Source of the DNA: Mercurialis annua
Taxonomy: Eukaryota > Streptophyta > Magnoliopsida > Malpighiales > Euphorbiaceae
Length of the DNA stretch: 64,000 nt
Direction: 5' to 3'
NCBI RefSeq assembly: GCF_937616625.2
Contig: NC_065573.1
Span: forward strand, 10,741,001 to 10,805,000
Shown here: positions 12,246 through 25,632 of the stretch, piece by piece
Layout of the letters: every line of letters begins with the position of its first letter
Position numbering within the stretch: position 1 is the first letter of the stretch
The notes under the pieces: model-generated
The model's database searches: none
What the model was told of the DNA's origin: nothing
What the model saw: only the letters and a program-made list of their open reading frames with translations
Translations under genes and position numbers: made by a program

Positions 12246-13592
12246 GTTTCGTAACGTTTTAAACGTTTAGCTTAAATCGCTAAAAAGGTGACAAGTTTGG
12301 ATTTGTTTCGTAACGTTTGTAAACGTTTGGCTTAAATTGCTAAAAAGGTGAAACGCTCTGATTTGTTTCGTAACGTTTGTAAATGTTTGGTTTTGTTTTG
12401 TAACCTTTGTAAACGTTTGGCTTCAATTACTAAAAAGGTGAAACGCATGGATTTTTTTCGTAACGTTTTGAAACGTTTGGTTTTGTTTCGTAACATTTGT
12501 AAACGTTTGGATTTATTTCGTATTGTAAATGTTTGGCTTAAATCGATAAAAAGGCAAAACGTTTGGATTTGTTTCGTAAAGTTTGTAAACGTTTGGCTTA
12601 AATTGTTATAAAGGGGAAACGCTTGGGTTTGTAAACGTTTAGCTTAAATCGCTATAAAGGTGAAACGTTTGGATTTGTTTCGTAACGTTTTAAACGTTTT
12701 GGTGAAACGTTTGGATTTGTTTGTAAACGTTGGTTTTGTTTCGTAACGTTTCTAAATGTTTATAAACGTTACAAAAAAAATCCAAACGTTTCACCTTTTT
12801 AGCAATTTAAGCCAAACGTTACGAAACAAAACCAAACGTTTACAAAGGTTATAAAACAAAACCAAACGTTTCACCTTTTTAGCGATTTAAGCCAAACATT
12901 TACAAACGTTACCGAACAAAAACAAATGTTTCAAATTCTTAGCAATTTAAGCCAAACATTTACAAACGTTACGAAACAAAACCAAACGTTTTAAACGTTA
13001 CGAAACAAATCCAAAAGTTTCACCTATTTTGCGATTTAAGCCAAAAGTTTACAAACGTTACAAAACAAAACCAAACGTTTACAAACGTTACGAAACAAAA
13101 CCAAACGTTTCAAAATGTTAAGAAACAAATCCAAACATTTCATCGTTTTAGCAATTGAAGCCAAATGTTTACAAATGTTACGAAACAAAACCAAACGTTT
13201 ACAAAGGTTGAAAAACAAATCCAATCGTTTCACCTTTTTAGCAATTTAAGCGAAACGTTTACAAACGTTGCGAAACAAATTCAAACATTTCACCTTTTTA
13301 GCAATTGAAGCCAAATGTTAACAAACGTTATGAAACAAAACCAAACGTTTACAAACGTTGCAAAACAAATCCAAGCGTTTCACCTTTTTAGCAATTTAAG
13401 CCAAACGTTTACAAACGTTGCGAAACGAATCCAAACGCTTCACCTTTTTAATGATTAAATCCAAACGTTTACAAACGTTACGAAACAAATCCAAACGTTT
13501 CACATTTTTAGCGATTTAAGGCAAACGTTTACAAACGTTACGAAACAAAGCCAAAAGTTTACAAATGCTACGAAACAAATTCAAGCGTGTCA

Positions 13593-15688
13593 CCTTTAAT
13601 CCAAACGTTTATTAACGTTACGAAACAAATCTAAATGTTTCCCCATTTTAGCGATTTAAGCCAAACATTTAAAGCGTTACGAAACAATTCCAAAGGATTT
13701 AAGCCAAACATTTACAAAGTTACAAAACAAATCCAAACGTTTACAAAGTTACAAAGTTTGTATTTGTTTCGTAATGTTTGTAAACGCTCGGCTCAAATCG
13801 CTAAAAAGGTGAAATGTTTGGTTTTGCGTCGTAATGTTTGTAAACGTTTAGCTTTCCCCATTTTAGCGATTTAAGCCAAACGTTTACAAACGTTTAAACA
13901 AATCCAAATGTTTCACATTTTTAGCGATTTAAACCAAACGTTTACAAACGTTACGAAATAAAGCCAAACGTTTAGAAACGTTATGAAACAAATCCATGCG
14001 TTTCGCCTTTTTAGTAATTTAAGTCAAACATTTACAAACGTTACGAAACAAATCCAAGTGTTTCCCCTTTTTAGTGATTTAAGCCAAACGTTTATAAAGG
14101 TTACGAAACAAAACCAAACGTTTCACCTTTTTGTTTCATAACGTTTGTAAACCTTTGGCTTAAATCGTTTGGATTTGTTTCGTAACATTTTCAACGTTAG
14201 GATTAAATCGCTAAAATGGGGAAACGTTTGGATTTGTTTCGTAACATTTGTAAACGTTTGGTTTAAATTGCTAAAAAGGTGAAACGTTTCGATTTACTTT
14301 GTAACGTTTGTAAACGTTTGGCTTCAATCACTATAAAGGGGAAACATTTGGATTTGTTTCGTAACGTTTAAAAACATTTGGCTTCAATCACTAAAAAGGT
14401 GAAAAGATTGATTTGTTTCGTAACGTTTGTAAACCAATTGGCTTAAATCGCTAAAAAAGTGAAACAAATGGTTTTGTTTCATAACGTTTGTAAACGTTCG
14501 GCTTCAATCACTAAAAAGGTGAAACGTTTGGTTTAGTATCGTAACGTTTTTAAACGTTTGGCTTGAATTTATTTCGTTACGTTTATAAAGGTTTGGCTTA
14601 AATTGCTAAAATGGGGAAACGTTTGGATTTGTTTCTTAACATTTGTAAATGTTTGGCTTAAATCGCTAAAAAGGTGAAACGTTTGGATTTGTTTTGTAAC
14701 ATTTGTAAACTTTTGGCTTATATCGCTAAAATGGTGAAACGTTTGGATTTGTTTCGTAAGGTTTGTAAACATTTAGCTTAAATAACTAAAAGGGGAAACA
14801 CTTTGATTTGTTTCGTAATGTTTATAAACGTTTGGCTTAAATCGCTAAAAAGATGAAACGTTTGGTTTTGTTTCGTAACGTTTGTAAACGTTCGGCTTAA
14901 ATCGCTAAAAATGTGAAACGTTTGGTTTTGTTTCATAACCTTTGTAAATGTTTGGCTTAAATCACTAGAAAGGTGAAACGTTTGGATTTTTTTCATAACG
15001 TTTATAAACGTTTTGTTTAAGTTGCTAAAATGTTTAAACGCTTGGATTTGTTTCGTAACGTTTGTAAATGTTAGGCTTTGTTTTGTAACATTTGTAAACA
15101 TTTGGCTTAAATCGCTAAAAAGGTGAAACATTTTGTTTTTTTTTTTCATAACACTTTAAATGTTTGGATTTGTTTCGTAAAGTTTCTAAACGTTTAGCTT
15201 AAATCGCTAAAAAGGTGAAACGTTTGGTTTTAATTCATAGCCTTTGTAAACGTTTGAATTTTTTTCGTAATGTTTGTAAACGTTTGGCTTAAATCGCTAA
15301 AAAGGGGAAACGTATGGATTTGTTTCGTAACATTTGTAAACGTTTGGTTTAAATTGCTGAAAAGGCGAAACATTTGGATTTGTTTCTTAACGTTGTAAAC
15401 GTTTGGCTTAAATCGGTAAAATGGGGAAACGCTTTTTTTTCGTAACGCTTGGATTTATTTCGTAACGTTTTAAACGTTTGGCTTAAATCGCTCGGTTTGT
15501 AAACATTTACGAAACAAATCCAAATGTTTCCCTATTTTAGTGAATAAAGCCAAACGTTTACAAATTTTACCAAAAAAATCTAAGCGTTTCACCTTTTTAG
15601 CAATTTCAGTCAAACGTTTACAAACTTTACGAAACAAAACCAAACGTTTCACATTTAATTAAACATTTAAATTAAACGTTTAAAAACG
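13593..15688. repeat. Duplicated satellite superblock, copy 3 (~2.1 kb)
   Basis: Third copy of the block seen at 950-3842 and 8348-10452, identified from the same junction order: ACAAAGTTACAAAG, forward island 13755-13853, and reverse cassette 15496-15680 with ATTTAATTAA. It appears somewhat more diverged from copies 1 and 2 than they are from each other. Confidence 0.75.
15496..15688 (-). repeat. Inverted satellite cassette, copy 3
   Basis: Same junctions as 10262-10452: entry at GTAAACATTTACGAAAC and exit at ATTTAATTAAACATTTAAA. The shared junctions show that one inversion event was later copied. Confidence 0.85.
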
Positions 15689-15861
15689 TGAAACGCTTGG
15701 ATTTTTTTCGTAACGTTTGTAAACATTTGGCTTAAATCGCTAAAATGGTGAAACGTTTGGTTTAGTTTCGTAACATTTGTAAACGATTGGCTTAAATCGC
15801 TAAAAAGAGGAAACGTTTGGTTTTGTTTCCTAACATTTGTAAACGTTTGGCTTAAATTGCT

Positions 15862-15866
15862 AAAAA
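15862..15866 (+). other. Paralogous empty site of element 1
   Basis: AAAAA within TTAAATTGCTAAAAAGGTGAAA. Sequence to the left matches the left flank of element 1 (about 17966-18337), and sequence to the right matches 28866 onward, including the unusual CGTAAATTTGCAATAGTTTGG variant. Confidence 0.8.
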
Positions 15867-17965
15867 GGTGAAATATTTTGATTTGTGTCGTAATGTTTGT
15901 AAATGTTCGGCTTAAATTGCTAAAAAGGTTAAACGTTTGGTTTTGTTTCGTAAATTTGCAATAGTTTGGCTTAAATCGCTAAAAATGTGAAACATTTGGA
16001 TTTGTTTCATAACGTTTGGCATAAATCGCTAAAAAGTTGAAACGTTTGGATTTGTTTCGTAATGTTTTAAACATTTGGCATAAATCGCAAAAATGGTGAA
16101 ACATTTTGATTTGTTTCGTAACGTTTGTAAACGTTTGGCTCAAATCACTACAAAGGTGCAATGTTTGGATTTGTTTTGTACCGGTTGTAAACATTTGGCA
16201 TAAATCGCTAAAATGGGGAAACGTTTTGATTTGTTTCGTAATGTTTGTAAACGTTTGGCTTAAATTGCTAAAAAGGTGAAACGCTTGGATTTGTTTCGAA
16301 ACGTTTTAAACATTTGGCTTAAATCGTTAAATGGTGAAACGCTTTGATTTGTTTAGTAACGTTTGTAAACATTTTGCTTAAATCGCAAAAAAGGTGAAAC
16401 GTTTTGATTTGTTTCGTACCGTTTGTAAATATTTGTCTTATATCGCTAAAAAGGTGAAATGTTTGGATTTGTTTCGTAATGTTTGTAAACGTTTGGCTTA
16501 AATTGCTAAAAAGGTGAAACGCTTGGATTTGTTTCGAAACATTTGTAAACATTTGGCTTAAATTGCTAAAATGGTGAAACGCTTGGATTTGTTTCGTTAC
16601 GTTTGTAAACATTTGGCTTAAATTGCTAAAATGGTGAAACGCTTGGTTTTTGTTTCGTAACGTTTGCAAACGTTTGACTTAAATTGCAAAAAATATGAAA
16701 CGTTTGGATTTGTTTCGTAACGTTTGTAAAAGTTTGGCTTTAATCGCTAAAAAGGGGAAACGTTTGGATTTGTTTTGTAACGTTTGGCATAAATCGCTAA
16801 AAAGGTGAAGCGTTTGGATTTGTTTCGTAACGTTTTAAACATTTGGCTTAAATTGCTAAAATGGGGAAACGTTTGGATTTGTCTCGTAACGTTTGTAAAC
16901 GTTTGGCTTAAATTGCTAAAAATGTGAAACGTTTGGATTTGTTTCATAACGTTTGTAAAAGTTTGGCTTCAATCGCTAAAAAGGGGAAACGTTTGGATTT
17001 GTTTTGAAACGTTTGGCGTAAATCGCTAAAAAGGTGAAACGTTTGGTTTTGTTTTGTAACGTTTGTAAATGTTCGGCTTATATTGCTAAAAAGGTGAAAT
17101 GTTTGGATTTGCTTCGTAACGTTTGTCAACTTTGGCTTAAACTACTAAAAAGAAGAAAAGCTTGGATTTATTTCGTAACGTTTGTAAACGTTTGGCTTAT
17201 ATTGCTAAAAAGGTGAAACGCGTGGATTTGTTTTATAACGTTTGTAAACGTTTGCCTTAAATTGCTAAAAAGGTGAAATGCTTGGATTTGTTTTGTAACG
17301 TTTGGCTTAAATTGCTAAAAAGGCAAAACGTTTGGTTTTGTTTCGTAACATTTGTAATGGTTTGGCTTAAATCGCTAAAAATGGGAAACGTTTGGATTTG
17401 TTTCGTAACATTTTATACGTTTGGTTTTGTTTCGTAACGTTTGTAAAGGTTTGACTTAAATCGCTAAAAAGGGAAAACGTTTGGATTTGTTTAGTAACGT
17501 TTGTAAACGTTTGGCTTAAATTGCTAAAAAGGCGAAACGTTTGAATTTGTTTCGTGACATTTTATAAACGTTTGGCTTAAATCGCTAAAAAGGTGAAACG
17601 TTTGGGTTTGTTTCGTAATGTTTGTAAATGTTTAGCTGAAATTGCTAAAAACGTGAAACGCTTGGATTTGTTTTGTAACGTTTGTAAACGTTTCGCTTAA
17701 ATCGCTAAAAAGGTGAAACGTTTGGATTTTTTTCGTAACGTTTGTAAACGTTTGGCTTATATCGCTAAAAAGGGGAAATGTATGGATTTGTTTCGTAACG
17801 TTTGTAAACGTTTGGCTTAAATTGCTAAAAAGGCGAAACATTTAGATTTGTTTCGTAACGTTTTAAACATTTGGCTTAAATCGCTAAAATGGGGAAACGC
17901 TTGGATTTTTTTCGTAACGCTTGGATTTGTTTCGTAACGTTTTAAACGTTTTGCTTAAATCGCTC

Positions 17966-18160
17966 GGTTTATAAACATTTACGAAACAAATCCAAATGTT
18001 TCCCTTTTTTAGCGAATAAATCCAAACGTTTACAAATTTTACCAAAAAAATCTAAGCGTTTAACCTTTTTAGCAATTTAAGTCAAACGTTTATAAACTTT
18101 ACGAAACAAAACCAAAAGTTTCACATTTAATTAAACATTTAAACCAAACGTTTTAAAACG
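17966..18160 (-). repeat. Inverted satellite cassette, copy 4
   Basis: Same junctions as the other three copies. It lies about 2.47 kb after copy 3 (15496), which gives the local block period. Confidence 0.85.
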
Positions 18161-18337
18161 TGAAACGCTTGGATTTTTTTCATAACGTTTGTAAACATTT
18201 GGCTTAAATCGCTAAAATGGTGAAACGTTTGGTTTAGTTTCGTAACATTTGTAAACGATTGGCTTAAATCGCTAAAAAGGGGAAACGTTTGGTTTTGTTT
18301 CGTAACGTTTGTAAACGTTGGCTTAAATTGCTAAAAA

Positions 18338-21320
18338 TGTCACGACCCAATTTCATGGATCGCGACCGGCGCTAGGGTATGGGTAATGTTCGTACCAAAA
18401 CACGTAGCAAGCCTCGCGGATAACCTTATATACAAATAAACCTGCAAGAAAACCACTGCTCGGGGGCAACCGAGACTCCAACCTAAGTCTAATAGTTTAT
18501 ACAACAGTTCTAATATCATAACTTGATAATAATCTGAAACTGTGAATCATGCCTCAAATATAATAATCCAATGTAACATGCCAAAGTATAATAATATAAA
18601 AGTCGTACCACCACGACAAACCAAAGTATAATAATCAAACACTATACTAGTTCTACTGCGGTCTAAGAGTTTAAAACAACAGACTAGTTTTATTGACATA
18701 AAAACCTCCAAAAATCAAGAATCGGAGTGGACCAGCTTTCAAATCATAAACCTGGAAAATTTGGGAAAACAACGGGGTCAGATATACTGAGATGAGTTCG
18801 CAATACTATTTACATTTATTAAGTTTAAAACCCTTAAATCAAAATCTTTTATACTAATATAATATGATTATGGAAAACAGTATTGAAATGATCCCAGCGT
18901 AAGTATGACATAGCATACTGATAAACCCAGAGTGGACGGGAACATATCCTCGTCATATACCAGCGTAAGCAAGACTTTAGTCTGCCGATCCCAGAGTACT
19001 TACCGGTGCACACAGTCTCGATACAAGCCTATCGAGCAGCTCGTTTCAATCCAGATCCATAATCCGTAAAAACAGTTCAAAAGCATTTATAATATTAAAA
19101 TACGATGCGGTACTTAATAAAATGGTAAATAGCACTACAAACTCACTGCTTGCTTATCCACGTGAAATCTTGGCAAACAGCTAACCCTGCGTAGACTCCG
19201 AAGCACGAGCATCCGACGGGTCTAAAACAATGTATAAGTTAAAATCCATACAACCCCTAACACTAAGAATACTAGACACCACATAGGACTAGCATCTTGA
19301 ACACAACCAAAGTACAACCCAAGTAAGGTAAACATCTATGTATCAAACAAACCAAAGAATTCATATCATTCACTTTAAACAATTTATGCAAGTTAGCTTA
19401 GATGAGTTCGTATCCATAAAAACAAAACCGAAGTCCTTTTCATAACTTAAATAGTTCTTTTAAACCAAAGAGTTTCCCAGAGTAGTGTGTTAGCCTTAAT
19501 TGCAGTATAGCTCAACACAACATGTCGGGCGACACAAGTCTAACCCGACCCAACCATAAGCCAAAGTGAAAACCAGAGTTTAAAACCAATCCTTAAATAA
19601 AACCAAAGTCATTTGAAAATAAGAACTCAATCCATAGCTTAACAATGCCAACCTTAAAAGCAATAAATCATATAGCTTGCCAACATTTGACAAGTTTCAC
19701 CCAAGGTATACATCACTTAAAAATGCCACCTTAAATTCAATTAATAGGATTTAAAAACCTTTTAAAGATTTAAACTCAAATCTAAAATATTAATTTAGAT
19801 AGCCATATCACCTTTGTAAAATTCACGATAACTTATATACCATAACAACCACTGATTTTTAAAACGACCCAAGGTAACTATCATTTTATAAATGTCCAAA
19901 ATAGTTTATAAATTGTATTTCCAGCCATTAACAATTTGATCAAAATCAAAATTAAGCCAGAGCACTCAAATAATCAAATTTGGCAATTTTGCCGAAAATT
20001 GGCTAAACTAGCCAAACGATTCAAAACCAACAATCGATGAACCAAAATATGTTACTACTGATTGAAAAACATCAAAACATCATATAGAAAATATTAGATC
20101 AGTAGATATAGCATTTGAAAACCATTTTGCAATCGTTGCGTTTAACTTTCGTAGAATTGTCAATTTCGCAAATCGCAGAGATTTTACAACACAAACCAAT
20201 TTCAATTCTCATTTACAAATAAAAACTTTTTATATCAGTAGCTATTGATATAAGAACACTTAATAATCAATCAATTTGGATTCAACCATTTAAATAATTC
20301 ATTAAACGAATCCAATTCGCACAAGTCTAGAAATCGCCTATTCATTGTTTAATTACACCAATTCGTTATTGAATCATGCCAAACACTTTCCAAAACTTAT
20401 AACATCAGATCATATATGTATAACCCATCATTTAATCATATAACATCAGTAGCTTAAACATAGCATATCAATAACGACGATTCAATCCATCAAAATCCTA
20501 TATTATGCATTTCTAGGCAAAATCACACAACAACGAATCCATAAATCAATTAGGAGTAAAAACATTACCTAAGAATGATGAACAAGATTATAATTGATGT
20601 ATTAACCCAAGGTCCAAAGGGCTGGACCAAAATCAATTGGATCTACAAGCCACCAACGAAGAACACAATGTAGAAATCGCGTAGATCTTGCGAGTATGAT
20701 GAAAAATCAAATTCTTAGCGTAATGAATCGCATCCGGACTTGTTAGAACAAAGGAAATGTGTATTTTATATGAATATATTCGTTTTAGGGTTTGTGGAAA
20801 AGAAAAGGGGGCTGCTCACATGAAAATATGGGTCTACTTATAGACTTATACGGGCTTTACATGGGCTTTGATAAAAACCACGATTTAATTATCATTTTGA
20901 GAGTTAGAAGCATCCAAAAAACGTGAAAATTTAACACATGCTAGAATATACTCTTATGAACAACATATCAAAATATGGGCCTGATCCGATATTTCAATTG
21001 GGAGATATCAACGTTTTACTAAAACAAGGCAGTTCTGGAAAACATGCGAATGCTGTTTTGATATATACCCGAAAATAAATCGAATCAACATCAAACACAT
21101 ACGAGATCATGGGACACATATAAGACACTCAAAAAGACACAACCAAGGTATCACAAGTGTTACTCCTAACATATAACCATTCAGAATCAAGTTCAGAATC
21201 AAGTTCGAAACATAACAAGAAAAATGTTGAAATGCAAAATAACAACGAATGCAAGAAAACAACCAATTTGTAACGGATAACCAAACTGACAAATCAAGTT
21301 TGAAAACACGGGGTATTACA
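18338..21320 (-). repeat. 3' LTR of element 1
   Basis: A 2983-bp long terminal repeat, the left copy in the window and 3' in element sense. In sense it begins TGTAATACCCCGTGTTTTC and ends in GGGTCGTGACA. Visual comparison with 25883-28865 finds about 15 substitutions and no indels. It carries the alternating CCAGCGTAAG/CCCAGAGT block at 18894-18997 and a minus-strand TATA-like motif at 20834-20843. No protein-coding gene is seen in it. Confidence 0.95.
18894..18997 (+). other. Conserved alternating motif block in the 3' LTR of element 1
   Basis: CCAGCGTAAG at 18894 and 18960, CCCAGAGT at 18926 and 18990. The second copy in the other LTR is at 26439-26542. See also 50155-50263. Confidence 0.85.
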
Positions 21321-21333
21321 TTCTCCCCAACTT
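21321..21333 (-). promoter_or_regulatory. Polypurine tract of element 1
   Basis: In element sense AAGTTGGGGAGAA lies directly before the TGTAATACC start of the 3' LTR. Such purine runs prime plus-strand DNA synthesis in LTR retrotransposons. Confidence 0.85.
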
Positions 21334-21670
21334 AAAAAAAAATTCGTCCTCGAATTAAACACAAAACACAATATACGCGCACAAAGCAACCAAAGTAAAA
21401 CATATAACACAAATCCAAAGTACTTAAATAGCATCGAACATTCGAAGCAACGCTAAACCTGACGTACCTCAAGCAATGAAAGATAACAATTCCACATAAT
21501 GGACTCTGTCCCCTAAGTATGCTCCCCAACTATATAACCGAATAAAACTGAAACCATAGGCATACCTCCACTCATCAACCTACGCACTTGCACAACCACA
21601 ACTTGACACGTTGTACCTCGAATGATAATTCAAATCACCACTTACATAAAACAACAACTCAAATTTTTAC

Positions 21671-21849
21671 ACCAAGTATGCGCAAAATTATAAATTCGAC
21701 AGTTCAATACTCCAACTATTACCTAAGAATTATAAATTCGACAGTTCAATACACCAAGTCTAATTCGACAGTGCAAAATTATAAATTCGACAGTTCAATA
21801 CACCAAGTATGCGCAAAATTATAAATTCGACAGTTCAATACTCCAACTA
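21671..21849. repeat. Short tandem array in element 1
   Basis: Four full copies and one partial copy of ATAAATTCGACAGTTCAATA, at about 21690, 21732, 21761 (partial), 21781 and 21821. They are separated by alternating ACCAAGTATGCGCAAAAT and TCCAACTAT linkers. In element sense the array sits about 350 bp upstream of the polypurine tract. Confidence 0.9.
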
Positions 21850-23485
21850 TAAACCTCCAAAATTATTCAACTATAAACATTAAACATGCTCACAAGGAAG
21901 GTTACTAAACTCGTTCGAGTTCTAATAGCTATTAAGACAACCTTGAGAAGGTTCAAGGACAAGCCCGAAACTCAAATCACAGATCTTACAATATCAAAAT
22001 CTAACAATTCAAATGAAAACCTTGAAATCCCCATTAATAACATCATGCAATCCTTGCCACATACTTAACATCTCTACACCTAGTATCTCATATCAAATAT
22101 ATAAATAAACTTGTTATATTAAACGAACGGTCTAGTCAAAATTAACTAGATAAGGTTCTCGCCAATATAAATCAGCCAACTTTAAAACATTATGAAAATC
22201 GAGTTGTACACACGACAAGGACTAAGCTCGACAAGACCATCAACCTTAACGAATCAATAAACACATACTCACCTACCGACATTCCAAAGAATATATCACT
22301 TTAACCTATGATAACGAAATCTCCAAGTTACATACAAACCGACTCATTCAGAATGATTCTTCCACTCATACCATAAGAAAGCATACAGCCCAAAGTTACC
22401 TAAGGTAATTAAATACCAATATACACCAATTTTGTTTCACAAACTAAATCTATGCCGCACATAAAAGCTTAAACAACCAAACAAAATGATATCAAATTTT
22501 TCAACAACAAAAATTCACAATCAATAGTATCGATCAACCAACCTTTATTGTCGAAACCTACTCATCACGATTCTCGAATCAGCTAACTCATAAATCCGAA
22601 CCTACTGAAATTCTCAATATTGTTTCACCAAATATAATTGTAAACTTGCAAACAAGATATCACCTAAATCACATTCACCAGTAATCGGGTCATTGGTTAT
22701 GCTCAACACCAAACTTATCGGGAAATAATTCAAATTACAAAACATTACAACTTCACTCTTCTCTTTAAAAGACATTAATATCTTATAACTCCTTTTATAT
22801 TTAAAACCAAAATACTTTTACTATTGGGAAAACTCCAGTTTTGAGAACACATTAAAATTTTCAAAACATTCGTATTTCAATTTACAGTTACACCTTACTT
22901 TCAAATAAGTTTTCAAATCTATAAAACCGTTTAACTAACAAATTTTATTCTCTTTAATTCAAACTTGATAAAATTTTATCCTTTGTCAAAATGGGAAAAT
23001 AAATTTATATTGAAAATATCATCGCTCGCATAATATTCTATTTGAGTATACCAAAATGTTTAAACAAAATCGAACATGTAAAAACCAAATTTCTATTAAA
23101 ATCACAATATATACACACACGTGGAGCATAACCAAATCCTCTAATCCAACAACTCTCAAATCACAACTCGGAAGTTAGCACGTAAACCTTCCAATCTGAC
23201 CTCAAAATCCTATCATACTTATTACAACAATAACTCGAGTGCAACCTTATATCCAATACTACTTCCTACAAAACACAAAATTATGATACTACAGACCAAT
23301 AAATCATAATGTAATCGTCCTCAATTCAGCACCATCATCACAGAGTATTTGTCTAGCTACCTTTCGGTAAAATTTCAAACCATTTGAAATTCATCAACTT
23401 TATAAATACATTTATCCTAAGGTGACTCGCGAGTTCGTTTTAAAATATTTTTCTCAAAAACACTTTATTGCCAAAATCTACTTTA

Positions 23486-23546
23486 CATAATTGTGCGCCA
23501 GGGTGATGACACCTCTCATCCCCAAAGAGTTGCATCCAACTCTAAT
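23486..23546 (-). other. 61-bp block conserved between the two LTR elements (copy in element 1)
   Basis: In element sense it contains GGATGCAACTCTTTGGGGAT followed by CACCCTGGCGCACAATTATG. It matches 42959-43019 with only two mismatches by eye, while most surrounding sequence is much more diverged. Function unknown. Confidence 0.8.
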
Positions 23547-25496
23547 CTTTTCAATGCATATGATGCATGTACTATTATGCATGGACCAATTATTTATTTT
23601 CTTTTTATTTATTGAACATACTCTGTGCTCAATGCAATTCCCTATTCGTGACATACAAAAATGCATGTTCATGGTATGTCTGGGCACAATTACGTGATAA
23701 AAACATTTCAAATACTCTAACAAATTTTGCCTCAAAATATTTCTCAAACCCCATTATTGCAATTCACTAAATCATACAATACTATAATCACAATTCAAAC
23801 CGATAACTACTATAAAATCTCTTATAAGACAATAAACTCCCAATAAGCTTAAACTTAAGTCAAGGGAAAATAATACATCGCATACGTTTTTACAAAACAA
23901 ACCACCAATTCCCGCATCGCATCATCCAATCTTGACGAAAAACACCAGTGTACTAATACACCAATCTATCTCTTCGAATAAGAATTTCCAACCTCCTTGT
24001 TCAGGATAATCAAAAACTACCGAGGAAACATTTTTTTCATCTTACTCATATCAAAACCCTAAGACTTCGATCCACAAAACAACACACTAAACCCACCGTA
24101 ACCCGAAACTGAAACTAAAGCAATACAGGGTCTAAACGTAGGTCCTACTCACAATTAAAAACCAACATCGAGGTTAAGCCAAACAAACACCTGATAGCAA
24201 CGACCTCATGTGCTATCCGCACAATGAGACAAACAAGATAAAACAACTAACATAGAAAATTTAGCCAATATACGAAGCATACTAACACGAAACAACACAA
24301 AAAAGATGTGATTTCCACCTAATCATAAATCACCCAAGCATGCCTTAACCCGTATTTAACCCAAACATCTTGCCATATAACAAATCATAAATATTGTAGG
24401 CAACTAACATGCTATCAAAAGAAACGAGCATGCAACATCCAATTGATCATTATATATCTACCGACATGGTATACAAAACCCATATAACCTAATTAGATCT
24501 CAAATCTTAAAATAAAACATGCCATAGCATACTCAGAATCGTAAAAAAAATATCAACATGTAATAAATCATCGATCAAGAGTACGTATTAAAATTCATTC
24601 TGAAATATAAAATCACCCACAAAAGGTTTCAAGTCTAACTGAGCCCCACAGTTTAAAACAAATTGATTTTCGGAAAACTTCCTTCTATAAACCAATTAAT
24701 TAAAATTTTCCAGTGTATCTTAATCCACAAAACCATCGAGTTAGCCGAGTCATTACAACTACCAATCTCAATTTCCAAATTTGGGTGACCCAAGTTAAAC
24801 TCGAAATAATCTTTTATAAAACGTATCCAAAACATTTGTAAATCCGGAAAACTTTTTAATAAAAACACAATCTTTTCAAAATAAGAGCTCAAGCAACCCA
24901 AGTATCAAAAATCATCTCAAAAATTTAAGTGAGAAAATATTTGATCTCAAACAATCATTCTGTAAGCACCTAAGCAAGCGAAACATAGTTACTAAACATA
25001 TGATCAAACGACGCTTCAAACGTCGACATACCACAACATGGTAAAATAACATCCAAAAATATTAATTTTTCAATACGGTGGGAAAATCTCATAAATAATA
25101 TTATTTTGTAAACAATCGTTTGTCAACACCAAGTCAAACGTAAGATTCTAAGATACGAAAAATTCTTTTTACTTGAAAAGAAATAAAAAATCACACACAT
25201 ATGTTTTTAAAACCAGAGTTCTCTTCCAATTCTCGTGTCAAAACACAAATCAAATCAAAATAATTTTTTCAATAAAACCAACGCGTGACCAAACGACGTG
25301 TAGCCACAACACATGCTTAAAGATTTATCACAAAATTCTTTAAAAACCACATAAGGCCAACGCATAACGTATCATAGTACGTGCCAACCTATTTAGCACC
25401 CAAGAAACACAGCCAAAACAAATGTACTCACCAACGAGGTGAAAGCAACCCAAATATAATCAAAATCATCCAAGGTGTAAAAGCCAACAACTAATC

Positions 25497-25632
25497 ACTC
25501 AAAGTAAACATCATATATGGCACAACAGCCAACAAAGCATCACCCGAAGTAAACACCATATAAGGCACAACAGCCAACCAAAAATCATCCAAAGTATATC
25601 TCATATATGGCACAACGGTCAACAGATCACCC
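25497..25632. repeat. ~44-bp tandem repeat (three copies) in element 1
   Basis: Three degenerate copies built around CATATATGGCACAACAGCCA, at about 25511, 25555 and 25602. Spacers contain ATCACCC or ATCATCC. They lie close to the primer-binding site, in the leader of the element. Confidence 0.85.

Larger units (their letters stand above)
8313..12761. repeat. 60-bp satellite, block A part 4
   Basis: Orientation by eye: reverse 8313-8505, forward 8507-8604, reverse about 8602-8712, forward 8714-10262, reverse 10262-10440, forward 10452-10605, reverse 10606-10800, forward 10803-12761. Much of 8348-11190 is a copy of 950-4590 without the two insertions found there. The 172-aa minus frame at 11104-11622 is satellite. 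Confidence 0.96.
12762..18337. repeat. 60-bp satellite, block A part 5
   Basis: Orientation by eye: reverse 12762-13755, forward 13755-13853, reverse 13854-14130, forward 14132-15492, reverse 15496-15680, forward 15688-17963, reverse 17966-18150, forward 18160-18337. The block ends in CTAAAAA; its last five A's (18333-18337) are the left target duplication of LTR element 1. No gene is seen. Confidence 0.96.

Noticed and set aside
1..18337. CRISPR array
   Set aside because: There are no constant repeats with unique spacers. The whole 60-bp unit repeats and diverges gradually, and the setting is a plant genome.
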